Source: Erythrobasidium yunnanense (Eukaryota; Basidiomycota; Cystobasidiomycetes; Erythrobasidiales; Erythrobasidiaceae). Taken from it: a DNA stretch of 64,000 nucleotides. Below the pieces are notes generated by a model, which had not been told where the DNA came from, ran no database searches, and worked only from the letters and a program-made list of their open reading frames with translations. The position numbers and the translations under genes are program-made. Positions within the stretch are counted from its first letter, which is position 1; every line of letters starts with the position of its first letter. Below, piece after piece: positions 20,155-31,853 of this stretch. The stretch is taken from positions 2,279,652-2,343,651 of the forward strand of contig BCJC01000001.1 in NCBI GenBank assembly GCA_001600175.1, read 5' to 3'.

Positions 20155-22950
20155 ATGGAGTCTTCCCATCCGGTTTCTGACAGCTGCACCTATAACATCC
20201 ACTGGTCAAATGCTGCCAACCTCAGTCGCGATGGACTGCAAGCTCTGGCTGCAAAAGTGCTCTTGGCCGTCGAAACGCTCGCAAAAGACTACATCTGGCA
20301 GCGAGAAAGCTTCAACCTTCATGTAGCGAATGACGGCATATCTCTGACGGGCAGCGTACGCTTGGGAGAATCAGTCCAGGACGAATGGTACATCGTCTGG
20401 CTTCTCGTCAAGATTTCGTCAGAATTCCCAGAAGCCGTCATCGAAGTCAAAGATAACGATGATGGACAGTTCCTACTCATAGAAGCTGCAGAAGTGCTGC
20501 CGAAGTGGCTTAATCCTGGAAATGCAGAGAACAGGGTATGCTCTTCTCCTGGCGCTTACGCATTGCAAGGTTGCTGATTGTACTCCGTCGCAGCTCTGGA
20601 TACACAAAGGACAGTTCCATCTGGTTCCTATCGAGTGCACTTCCCCGGTTCCACAAGCTCTGCAAGGCAGCACCGACATCGACGAAGCAGGCTACCTATC
20701 GCAAGTAGATGCCATAGCATGCGTGCTAGATAGCAGCAAAAGCACTGTAGCGCCTTCAGACATAGTGACAGCCATCAGCGCACGGATATCAGGCTACCCA
20801 CAGTCGCTTCAAGCCGAACACTACCACTCTACAATCGCATATCTGCCCAGCGAGATTATCCAGCTCCTGGCCGCCGATCCTCAACTCATATCACCCGTAG
20901 TGGGCGCCTTCTACGAACGCGATGCTTTACAGCTGCGAGCATGCCAATTCATGTCCCGCTTCTCACTCAGTAGCTCTACACCGTCTCCCGGCTTGGCGAA
21001 GTCACCTTCTTCCTTTAGCAGAAAGTGTCGCAATGTCTCTGTCAAGATGACTCGAGCGCTATACGCTCAGCTGGTCAGCCAGAAGTTCTACCCTCCAAAA
21101 CCTTTCTTGAAAGCGGGATGGTTCGACAACCTAGATGAAAGCAGCAAGGAGTATCGGCATCGGGAAGTCGGCATGAAGATTGCATGTGGGTTCGAGATGC
21201 TCTATCAGGCTTCGAGCGCTTCCCAGAAGAAGAGAACGAGAGTGGACTTGCCTCGGAACCGCGGATTTGGAGACACTAGTATGTCCATGAAGGATAAACA
21301 GCCGTATCTGAGATACATTGTCGCACTCACGAATGCGGGATACTTCCAGGGTGAAACACCTGGTTCAAGGCTTTACACAGAATTGGAAAGTAAGGCAGAT
21401 CGATATTGGGAGCAACTGGGTCAAGGCGAGAGTAATGGAGATGGACAAAGCACAAACAGGAGAGGTGACGAGTTTAAGCGGAAGTGCGATGCTATCCTGG
21501 AAGAGGCATCATCGGGATACACTGGTCAGCCGGACAACAGCGAGCTACGGGAAGACTCGGATGACTGGCTCTATCTCTCGCCCGAAAGTATGGAGGAAAT
21601 GCTACGAGCCAAAAGTGGCGACAAGCCCACGCACGCGCCGGATGTCGGCGACAATGCTTCAGCAAATGCCGCCGCGGAGGAAGAAGAGGACGATGATGAG
21701 AAGCTTGCAAGTGCGCAAGCGAAGAAATTGCAAGATATGGCAGATAAGTTCGGCGACTTCATGAACGCCGAAGGAGATCTTGAGGGTGCTCTGTTCGAGG
21801 ATGACGCTCTATCAGAAGATGAGGATATGGCAGATTCTGAAGAAGGAGAAGAGGAGGACACAGTCGCAGGCCCGTCGATCGATCATACCGGCAAGCGGAA
21901 ACGAGATAATGAGATGTCGGAGATAGAAAAACAAGACCGTCTCGACAAGCTGGTTGCTCCACTTGGAGATAGCGAATGGGGTGCAGCTGCAGCGGCCAAA
22001 GCGCGTGAGCTCAACAGTGCCAATAATGAGGCCACTCCTGCAGCGTTCTCGAAAGCATCGCCGTCGAAGCCTAAAGAGACGGTCTCATCCGTCTTCCACG
22101 ACAAGTTCGATGGAGTTTCAGATTCGGAAGAGTCAGAGGACGATGAAATGCCATCTGCGAATGATGGCAGAAAGACTGCGCGTTTTGCGGAAGAGGAAGA
22201 GGATGACGATCTAGCGCCACAAGTGGTAGACGATGAAGGTCTGCAATTCGGACCTGGCGAGATGGAGGAATTCCTAAACTTCACTCGAGAAGCGCTGGGG
22301 CTGTCGGAGGAACAATTCGGTGACATCGTGCAAAGTCGGAAGGACAGAGGTGGTAAGCTTCATCTGTTGACTTTTTACACCGTAGGATGAGGCTGACGCA
22401 TTGGTCTGCAGCCTATGTGCCTCCCAGTGCACCATCCAAAGCAGCCGAAGCGCCAAAGGTTACTCCTGCGAAAGCGCCATCAGCCAAAGCTCACAACAGC
22501 AAGTCGAGCAAGATGGATGTAGACGACATTCCTCCCTCCACCAAGACAGCGCCGAAAGCCTGGCAGCCATCACAGCGCAACCCGAACCTTGATAATTTCG
22601 AGGCTCTCATGAACGCCATGGACAGCGAGTTGTCGCAGATCAAGGCTCCAGGCAAGCCTTCGACTCAGAATACAGTACCCAAGCTCGCTCGTAAATCAGT
22701 TTCTGGGGCTGTCATCGACGAGGACAACGAATCTGAGGATGATGAGGATGCGGACGATATGGAAGGTCTAGATGCTGAGCTAGCGGCGGCTCTCAATCGA
22801 GACCCTGACGAGGCAGGAGACGGCTCGATGGACTACAAGATGATCAGCAATTTCCTGGAAAGCTTCAAAGCTCAAGCTGGTTTGGCAGGGCCTGTCTCGA
22901 ACATGTTCGGCAGGATTGACAAGGATTTCAAGCTGCCTCGCGATTCTTAA
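20155..22950 (+). CDS. Ecdysoneless / SGT1 family protein
   Basis: Homologue of ecdysoneless (human ECD, S. pombe Sgt1), a nucleocytoplasmic factor linked to pre-mRNA splicing (Prp8 maturation), the R2TP chaperone and transcription. Three exons (20155-20535, 20594-22352, 22412-22950) give 892 residues. The N-terminal ~430 residues are the folded ECD core, with an RLWIHKGQFHLVPIE segment across intron 1, FYERDALQLRACQ and YPPKPFLKAGWFDNLD. The C-terminal half is acidic and disordered with repeated EEEDDD blocks. Conserved tail pieces are DDWLYLSPESMEEML, QFGPGEMEEFLNF and MDYKMISNFLESFKAQAGLA. The starting MESSHPVSD precedes the folded core directly. Clean, full-length gene. Confidence 0.92.
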
Positions 22951-23089
22951 TTGATAGATAGCCTGTTGTTGTTATCGTATAGCTACACTTCCTTGATCAT
23001 ACGATCGTACAACGACATACTGCATTTCCCAAAGGTAACGATACACTGAAACTGCTTTGCTATCAATGATGGTGAAATGAAGACAGCTC

Positions 23090-26000
23090 TCAGTCCGACG
23101 GCATGCGGGGCGACTTGAAGGCATCAGAGTAGCTGTCGTCATCCTCGGAGTGTGCTGCTCCAGAAGATGTCCGCTCAGATAGCATATCCCAGGACGAAGA
23201 GTCATCGGACATTGTACCCTCCGGCACTGTGCGTTTCAAGGACTTCGGCACTTCGTCAATGAGCGCTTTCTGCGTGAGTTTGGTTGGCCGCTTTATGAGT
23301 GACTACGAAAGCTGTCTCAGTCGGTTTTGCTTGTACTCTCCCGACTGGCTTACCTGTGCATATTCATAGTCCCTATAGATGGCCTCAATAGCGTTGGCGA
23401 CGCCGTCTTCTTGACGGATCTTCTGGCCAAGCCGTTCGGCACTCTTGACAAACAGCTCGCTTGTAGTACATTCATGCAAAGCTTCGGCCAGGGACTGGAC
23501 TGTAAGCTTCTTGAGTGCAACTCCGACACGTAGCGCTTCGACTCTGTCTGCCCAAAAAGCTTGATCACCGAAGAATGGGCGTATTATGGTAGGCTTTCCT
23601 GCTCGAAGCGATGCACCTGTAGTGCCGGCACCGCTGTAGTACCGCCACTTCAGCCCTATGTGTGCGCCAGAACAAGACTGACTACCTACCCATGATGACA
23701 GACCGCGTCCACACGCGGGAATAGCCAATCGTGCGGGATGCTCGGTACCTCAAACACTCCAGGCCGAGACATGCTTGGAGCTTGCTTGCTCTTGTCCGAG
23801 AAGCGATCTGACCAGCCTTTGCTGACAATCGCATGGACGTCTGCTTGTACGATCGCTTCAAGAATTGTATGAGTTAGGCCATCGGGATCAGAGACGACTA
23901 TCGACCCGAAGCCGATGTATACGCTGGAAACCCTGTTGTCAGGCATCGGGCAGCGAGCAAATGATGCGCCAGTGCTCACAGCTTCTTGCCCTTCCTCCGG
24001 GTATCATCGATGAATTCTAGCAGTTCCGCAGGTGCATGCCAGTCTTTGCTAGCGGTGTCGGCGTTTTCAAGATACCAATAACCCGTGACATGCACGAACT
24101 CCATCCAGTCCAAAGGCGGAGGTACTGCGAAGAGAATTAGACGAGCTTTGGTAGTCAGAAGAAAGTCAACATACCAACGGACGGGCTGAAGTTATACAGA
24201 AAAGGTGCTTTGTGAACATCGAGCTTCTCATAAGACGTTGGCGGGAGGTCTAGCTCCTTCTTCCGCCAGCGATTGATCTGACCTGCCGTCTTGAGCGGAC
24301 CATTGTCAGAACAAGTAAAAGACATGTCAGATTTACGGCTTACTGCACGCCAGAAGACTTGATCGAACTGCGTGATCAGAGCATCAGCTGGATCCCTCTT
24401 TGAAGCCGCCACAGGTTGGACCTACAATGGTATACGTCTTCAAGCACATCAGCACCTAAGTCAGATGTAGACGTATGAAGATCATCGAGCTCACCATGTA
24501 ATTGTAGCTGCCGCCCATATGCACGTCTGGCACAGCGAAAGCATGCGGGTAGGCGCGGGTCCTAGTCCAAGCTATTCACATGTCGAACATTAGAGTTAGC
24601 CTATTGGGCCGCGGAACAACACTGACGCATCGTAAAAGCCCGGAAGAACGGTATTTGTAGGGCCTCAGCAATATGACAGCCAGCCATTGTGCTTGGACTC
24701 TCGATGAGCAAATCGGTGCCTTGACATGCTGTCCAAGCAGAGGACAGCAGCTCGTCGAGCCAGCCTCGGAACTGCTGCTAGTTAGCATTGATCAAGATGC
24801 ATGACAGTCGTGCTCACCTTTGCTACCCCTTCGCGCAAGAAGGACACCGTGAACATGCCATTATCGACGCAAATTCTGTAAATAACCGTATGTGAGTCAT
24901 GGGATCTCAGTTCGCGCCTGCTTACCTACTTCATGAGTTCTGCTGGATCACCTCCAACGGCTGAAAAGCCGATCCCGTATCCTTCGATCCACTCCTTATA
25001 CTCAGCATGAGATGCGATTCGACAATGATGCCCATCCTTCTTTAGGCCAATACATAGTGCGATGTAAGGTTGAACATCGCCACGCGAGCCGATGGTCAAG
25101 CAGGTGACTGTAAATAACGAAGCATAAGCATTAATACTTGCGGTAGACAAGCAATCTTACTGTGCAGAGGCTTCTTAGGCTTGAACGTCACAAACGAAGA
25201 AGTGCTCGAGTTGAACATGATTGGAGAAAGCTCTTCCGACTTAGGCTCCGTGAAGATGGGTGACTTGACTGAAACCTCTAGCGCTTTCAGTGCAGCAGCT
25301 TGTTCTTCCTCAGTGTTATGTTCCATAGACACGTCGGCAGACGAGATACTATTTCGATACTGTTCTAGCCTAGCTTCACAGCAGTCTTTCACGAGGTCTC
25401 GCTTGCGAACATCCCCGAATTCGAAGAAGACCTCTTCATGGCCGCTGACAACGAGGATCATCCCGCTGAACCCAGGATGATACGCTCTAGCCTTCTGAAC
25501 ACCGATCAATTGCCGAACAGGCAGGATCATCTGGAGGTGCACATTAGCAGTACGCTGGAAGAAAATGTTGTGAACCTTACCTTCGTCTTGAAGACTATGG
25601 TCGTTGAGCGGAAGCACACGTAGCTGTCGGTGACATAGAGTATGCCGTAAACTGGCAGAGCGCGACATAGGTACACATGATGACCTGGTGGAAGAAGGTA
25701 GGATCAAATGATGTATGGCGAAATGGGCACAACGCACGAGCCAAGACGCCTTCTTCTGAGGGTAAGCTGAAGTGTAATCGGAACTCGGCGATCGAGTCTT
25801 TGCTCGGAAGCTCAGCAAGGTCATCTCCAGCCGACTCTGACCGATATTGTTGCTGTAAAGGTCTTTCTGGGCTCTGTACCGTCTCTGACACTTTGCGCTG
25901 GGTGAAAGGCAGCATGTTCGGCAGATGTAAACTGCCAGGCATCGCGAGTAGCTTCTTTGGGTTGGTAGGTATCCAATGTGATAATCCCCAGCCTCCAGCT

Positions 26001-28210
26001 GACTTGTTGCTCTGGCTGTCCAAACGATGACTGCTGGACCCGCCTTCAACCGTGTCTGGAGGGTAGGTGTAGCCAGACATCAAGAGAGAATTGGATGGTG
26101 ATGTAGTGTTAGCGATGCTGGCTATAGAAGCGTCCATCGGATAAGCATGTAGTTGACGTAGCGTGCCAGCCGAAGACGTCCGAGTGATGGCATCTTCAGA
26201 CGCATGCCCCTTGCCTGTCTCGCCAGACTTGGCTTCTTCATGGCTATATATCCTGCCGAGGGCTAGCGGATTAAGTTTAGCTGCTATCGTAGATATGCTG
26301 GAATGCCTTCGGCCATGTTTTCGAGAATCTTCCTCTTGTATCGGTGAATGCGACGTATGCTGCTTGATGCTCGAAGTTGAGTCGATCAAGGGCGGAGCGT
26401 GGCCGATACCACCAGCCGGACCAGATTGCGTCCGACTCAGGATTGCGTTGCGTGCGTTATCTGCCGCCAGTCTTATCTGTTCGAGCGCTTCCTCTGGATT
26501 CTTGAATAGAGACCAATAGAATTCCTCGCCTGCTGCACCTTCCGCATTCTCGTCATCTTGAACGATTACTTGCATAGTATGTTTCGCGAATTCCAGACTT
26601 TCGGTAAGAGTCGCAGACAATATCCGTTCAAGTGGTATCGCAATCTGCGTACAAGCCATCAGTCCCCGTCTTTCCTGAGTCTTCAACGACAGGCGAACCG
26701 ACCTTGACACTCTCGCCCTCATTCTGAGCTTTGAAGACCGCCTTCTTGAGGACCCGCATCCATTCCTGCCTACTGACTTCCGTCTCCGCTGCGAAGTGAT
26801 ACCTCTTCTGCGGCGTTACGATCTTGAAATGATTACTCTGTTTCGTAGGCGGTTCTATAGACGTGACATAATGCAGGTCGATTTGTCCAATTGGGAAATA
26901 TGGATCTGTACTCGACTGAAACCAGCTGAGGACGTCATCCTTCAGGATAAACCAGTATCTCTGATACAGTCGAGCTCGGCCAGTCCGTTTGGAAAGACTG
27001 CCTGTTCGTGTAGCTTGCCCTTCGCGGTGCTTTAGATAGGCATAGAAACATAGATGGCCGCGAGTGAGGTAGAGGAAGCCTTGAAGCATTATAGATCGAT
27101 ATAGCCAGCATGGATACTCTGCAAGTACTTCTTCTACCTCTTCAAGATTGAAAATCTCGCGCAGCTTTTCAGCAAGCGTCGCTCGGCGATTCGAGGGAGA
27201 GACTTGCGATGGGAAGGGCTCTGAGGGGCGACTCATCAGCAAGGTGGCTTCATTGATGTATTTGTAATAGATCAGTACGCACGGGCTGGAGTGGGTGTCT
27301 TACTGAGACTGGAGGACTCGGTCACAGGCGGTAACTGCATGTGCTGCGAAGAGGCTGAAGCATACTGCTTCGGCGATGTATTCGAGAGCGAGGATCTATC
27401 ATAATGCGGTATTCTGGTATCTTCTTCCTCATCTTCATGCTCATTATGTCCAGCTGGACCATCCATGCCTGCGTAAATGGCATGGATCGAAGAGGTCATC
27501 TTGTTGAAGACTGGCCTGGCCCTTTGGCCTGCTCATTCATCATCAGCCGTTATCTCGAATGTATTTATCGGGATTTCGCGCACTAGATTCCTGTAACTTC
27601 CCCAATTCTGGCACCTCGTCGTCTTCGCTATTATGCTCTCCTCTTCGGCGCACAATGTCGAGTTCAACCTCATGCGTAGGTAATGCCTCTGTACTGACAT
27701 CTTGCTCGACTGGAGATACGCTTCTGTCTTCGGCTTGCGCATGCTCGGTCTCGTCATGATCTGTTCCCAGCGCATTGATCATGCTTTGAAACAGCACGGA
27801 TATCCTTATCAGCTACGTCTATCCTAATTGAGCATATAAGTCAAACCCCACTGCATCAACGAATGATTGCCCAGGCCGAAGCTATCTGACCGGGGCGCAA
27901 TGCCAGATGTTGAAGCATGCACCGGCGCATACGTGCGCTGTAGATGCCTCTGCATGACAGACATCCTCACATCCTCATTCCGGCGCTGGTCTGCGCTGCT
28001 TGCGCCTGTGTCCATGTTCGATCGGGCGAGCCCATTGTCGTCGGCCTCGACATTCGCGAGCGCCAAAGCTTGTAGAGATTCATCTAGTGGTATATCTTGG
28101 TGTTGCGATGAGGTAGGGAGAACAGCGCTGGGATCAGGAGGTGTGTTAGGCCGTGATAAGAACGGATTATTGCTCGAGTGAGGAGGCCGAGGACTGCCTG
28201 AGGGAGACAT
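23090..28210 (-). CDS. ATG26: Sterol 3-beta-glucosyltransferase with GRAM and PH domains
   Basis: UDP-glucose:sterol glucosyltransferase (UGT51/Atg26), which makes membrane sterol glucosides; needed for pexophagy in some fungi. I resolve 17 exons totalling 1412 residues: 27852-28210, 27584-27783, 27283-27528, 26703-27220, 25738-26644, 25581-25684, 25161-25530, 24930-25107, 24818-24875, 24627-24774, 24495-24571, 24337-24421, 24175-24282, 23980-24124, 23690-23932, 23354-23633, 23090-23302. Order: disordered N-terminus; GRAM ([20 protein letters not shown]); PH ([16 protein letters not shown]); second GRAM ([18 protein letters not shown]); catalytic domain. The latter opens [18 protein letters not shown] and includes [26 protein letters not shown] and the UDP-sugar motif [17 protein letters not shown]. 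Oddities: the first intron seems to end at AAAG, exon 10 has a NAGNAG acceptor, and the intron at 24283-24336 is 3n without a stop. The ATG at 27242 is intronic, not a start. Confidence 0.93.
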
Positions 28211-28511
28211 GATGGCTTGTGATTGGCCTTAGCAGATCATGCGCCAGATAGGCAGGAGAGTATGCATCGTTCAATGTGAGTTTGTAATCGTTCTGAACGG
28301 GCAAGAGTCAAGACAGACATCTACACGTGATGCAAGTCAAGACGGCCTCTCGATACGAGCGTTATCCCTGCAGTTACTCATTGTACAGATACAGCCGCTG
28401 AATGCGAACTGCTCAATCTTGAAAGCAGTCACCGGGACCTGCAGCGCTTTTGACGGACTTCACAAGGTGGATTGGCCTTGTATCACTTGTACCATATACG
28501 ATACAAGTCCA
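28211..28511. other. Intergenic region between ATG26 start and TRAX stop
   Basis: 301 bases, both flanking genes on the minus strand. It contains an imperfect inverted pair around 28478-28508 (TTGTATCACTTGTACCATATACGATACAAG). No gene is seen. Confidence 0.45.
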
Positions 28512-29545
28512 CTAATCTTCATTATCCTCCGCATCAGGCCGCGAACTGATCCTTCTGACCATATCCTTCAAAGCTTCCGGGTAGTTTGCATATTCAGCCC
28601 CTCGGACCGTCAGAGCATAAGAAGCTGGAGTGCAGTAGTATGATCAGCACACACTCATAGAAGGGAAGTAAGTATGAGGTCGACATACTATCTTCCAGCT
28701 TCCGTAAGCTTGATCGGGACACTCTGAGCTTGTCGAACATTGACTGTAGATCAATCATGTTAGCTTGAAGTGCAGGTAGTGGAGGGTTGTACACACCCGT
28801 ATGTTAGGCGCCAAAGGATCCAAGCCAGCTATACATTGTCTGATAAAGTCTGCCATCTGCCTCGATGATGCAGCCAGATCTGTCGGATCAGCCGTCTTTC
28901 CCACGCTGTTGATGCCGTATCTGGGCGCACTTTATCAGCATAAGTACAGTATGCAATGTTAAGTAAGCCTACCTCATCACTTCGCCTGTCAGATCTGCCA
29001 CGCCTAATAGAAAGTCCTCATCCGTCACGAGTAAAGGTAGTTGTGCGCGCAGTTCTTCTATCTTCATGAGGGTGAAAGAAGTAGCTAGGAAGTGATAGAA
29101 CGTTGCGCCCTCGACCTGAAATAATCCTGGTCAGTCTACTCTATGTATGGCTGGCGATGATGATCCAGCATACGAATTCTTGGATGCCCGGGGAGATCTG
29201 CCGTTGGTATCTAGCATGGTCACAGTCAGCATACTTAGGGGAGGAGGGGGAGGAAGGTCAGTCCAACCGCCAGTATCGCTCTCCCTCCAGGTCTTGCTGC
29301 AAGGACGCAATGAGGTCTCTAATCTCGTCGAGCTTCGCTTTAGACTCCTTAAGCACACGCTCCGGTTTGCTCTGTGTGATACGATGTAGGTTGAAGATTG
29401 CCTTTTTGCTCAAAGCAGTGATGTCGCGAGATGTCTTTATGATGCGTTCCCGGCGGTCATAATGCTCGTCCAGCTCTTTGGAGTACCCTTGAAAGCGCTC
29501 TTGAATACTGCTTGAAGAGTCTGAACTCATAGAACTGTCGGCCAT
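28512..29545 (-). CDS. Translin-associated protein X (TRAX)
   Basis: Catalytic partner of translin in the C3PO ribonuclease, which trims small RNA passenger strands and tRNA leaders. Six exons (29268-29545, 29174-29210, 28973-29115, 28797-28920, 28689-28743, 28512-28624) give 249 residues, a normal length. Recognised by KELDEHYDRRERIIKTSRDI and ITALSKKAIFNLHRI, then YWRYQRQISPGIQEFVEGAT, DFLLGVADLTGEVMR and YGINSVG. These contain the acidic residues (E in QEFVE, D and E in GVADLTGEVM) that form the TRAX active site. It ends SYALTVRGAEYANYPEALKD. TRAX rather than translin because of the ELDxxxDRRERIIKxSRDI start. Translin itself is not in the window. Its 191-base 5' flank is shared with the small gene at 29737. 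Confidence 0.9.
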
Positions 29546-29736
29546 GTTATCGTGGTAAAGCAGAAGAAGGTCGCTTGATCTTACGACGAAAGGTCATCAA
29601 CCATTTCAATCGTATGGCTTGATTCTGTACAGACTACCGGTCTACAACGATGAAATCATTGATCTGAAATCTTCAACAAAGCTTTTTGTTACATTGAGTC
29701 TGCCGGTTAACTCAAGCCCGACCTGAAGCATCCATC

Positions 29737-30045
29737 ATGTCGCAGCCTACGCCCATCCAGTATACACCCTCCGAGCACACCTATCTGCAGTTCTCCATCT
29801 CCATCAAAGGCAACCTCGAAGCCTTGCGAACCAAACTGGCTGATCATCCGGACCTCATCCTGCTAGGAGCCATAGGACCGGACGATATGAGCAATGAATT
29901 AGTAGCTCAGGTCTCTGGTGTGCCTTCTGTAGATGCTACGGGCTCTGAGACAGTCGAAAGAGCGAAGGCTTTTCTGGCTAGTCTGCCTGAAGTTGTTGGA
30001 GAGCCTACCGTTATGGTTTTCAAGCAGAGGGCGAAGAGGATGTAG
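29737..30045 (+). CDS. Small conserved-looking protein of unknown function
   Basis: I do not recognise this 102-residue single-exon product. It starts MSQPTPIQYTPSEHTYLQFS and contains ISIKGNLEALRTKLADHPDL, DLILLGAIGPDDMSN and a basic end (VFKQRAKRM). No signal peptide or membrane helix. The alternation of hydrophobics and the compact length suggest a small folded alpha/beta protein. The ATG at 29737 is the first in frame and follows a good purine context. It lies between divergent TRAX and the DUF3405 gene. Reality as a gene is inferred from frame length and codon use only. Confidence 0.6.
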   Translation: MSQPTPIQYTPSEHTYLQFSISIKGNLEALRTKLADHPDLILLGAIGPDDMSNELVAQVSGVPSVDATGSETVERAKAFLASLPEVVGEPTVMVFKQRAKRM

Positions 30046-30244
30046 TGGCTGCCTACACCTGTCAAAGGAAAGTCCCGACATAGTATGATAGGCATCTGGC
30101 CAATCATGGAATGAAAGGGCATATCCAAAGTCGACCTTCCAAATGGTCCGGCAAGGCCGCGGTAATTTCGCTGTCAACACCCTTCTATCGCAGACGTTCC
30201 ATCCCTTACCATCTTCGTATTCTGTCGTCTACACCGTAGCCGCG

Positions 30245-31708
30245 ATGGGCTACGATACAGAAGCCAGCATCTGCCGACCCTCCAGCAAGCCCTCGTTCCG
30301 CACGCGCAAGGTCAGCATTGCGTGCCTCGTGTTCGCTGGCTGCTATTTCATCTACCGCACCATCATCCCTCGCTTCTTTTCGCCTGGCGTTCGGTATGAT
30401 GCCTTCGCGGGCATGGAGCTAGATGCGGGTGCATACAGCCAAGCTAAGTCGACGAAGTACTCCTTGAAATTGCCAAATGGATCAAAAGGCAAGCCGGACC
30501 CAGCATGGCAGGTACACGAGACATGGGAGCTCCTTCGCGACTCCGCCAAGCTGGAGGAGCAAAAGACGTGCCTTACGTATCAAGAACGGTATGCGCCATA
30601 CACCAGGCCATTAGACAGAAATATACCACTCCCACCTACATCTGGAACGACGACAGCCCTGCTATATCGAGTCAATAAAGACAACCTGCAAGAATCAATG
30701 TCGCATGAATTCCGTCTGGCGTTGAGGGCGTTGATCGCGGAGGTGCAGGATGGAGTGGGAATAGATGTATACTTGCATGTGGAGGTGCCTACTTCTAGAA
30801 GAGAGCGCCAGAGATGGGCGGGAAGGGTGCCTAAGGAGTTCAGAGAAAGGATCATCACCTTCAGTCAGGAAGAGGTGGTAGCCCCTTATCCGGAAGATAC
30901 ATTTGATAATCTACTAGTAGGTCTATACTTAAATCTTAGCGTGACTGTCTTTGCACTAACGTGCTTGTTTCAGGACGACCGAGCATTTCCGCATCTCTCA
31001 GCAGTCCAATTCTTCAATCTCAACACAACAAAGCAGTATAACTTCCTATGGTGGCTAGAAGAAGATGTCCGCACGACAGGCAGCTGGACGACCCTTTTCG
31101 AGTTCATCAAAGCTTCAATACCGCAGACGATTCCTCAGCCTTATGCATGGGAAATGCGGCCGCAAATCGGTGTTGTGAATCAGAAGGAATGGCAACCAGG
31201 TGAGTCAATGATTATCATTAGGGCAAGAATTGTATAGATTGCTGAAGCTGCTGCCCTTGTGGTCAGATCTCGTTGTCTCGACGCTTTATGCAGGCGAGAT
31301 TCCGCGCAAGATGTATTGGGGAGGCAGAGAAGACAAGTGCTTGCCTTTCATCGAACCCCACGAGCTCGCTAAAGCGTTCGTGCACCTGACGTATGTCCCC
31401 TCTTCAAGCCCTCGACCCAGATCTGCCAACTGACATGTCTTCACAGTGGCTTCTCCCGCAACTTCGCACAGCTAATGGAATCCTACTTTAAGAACGGTCA
31501 CAATTGCTATTCGGAGATCTTCATCCTCAGTCTGGCCAAGAAGCATCATATACCCCTCCTTGTCCTCAAGTCGCCGTCGTGGATCAATATTGACCGGTCT
31601 CCCTTTCCGAGCTTCCATAGCGTTGATGCGTGTCCGTATCAAAGAGATTGGATGAACGATGCGTCGGTGTGCAGACCTGGACCCGCTTTATTGCATAAGT
31701 CTCTCTAA
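30245..31708 (+). CDS. DUF3405-family type II membrane protein
   Basis: Probable Golgi/secretory type II protein of the fungal DUF3405 family, thought to be glycosyltransferase-like. Four exons (30245-30916, 30974-31199, 31267-31390, 31447-31708) give 427 residues. After a short basic cytoplasmic start there is one anchor (VSIACLVFAGCYFIYRTII). The lumenal part shows ALLYRVNKDNLQESMSHEF, HLSAVQFFNLNTTKQYNFLW and WLEEDVRTTGSWTTLFEFI, matching the family's W-E-x-D-x-R-x-TG block, and PDLVVSTLYAGEIPRKMYWG. An in-frame ATG at 30143 would add 34 residues; 30245 is preferred because it puts the anchor near the N-terminus. Donor sugar and target are unknown. Confidence 0.65.
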
Positions 31709-31853
31709 AGAGCTTGACCGCAATCGGATAGATAGTGATCCCTCTAGGCTCAGACTTTCCAGTCAGTGTAGCTATAGTAGCCCACATAGATGTACATTTC
31801 GCTGCATATCATCTTATAACAAACGTGTCAATCTGTCTTGGCCCTCTTCAGAC

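Noticed and set aside
27221-27242. ATG at 27242 as the start of ATG26
   Set aside because: It lies inside the intron 27221-27282; exons further upstream join in frame to the GRAM domain.
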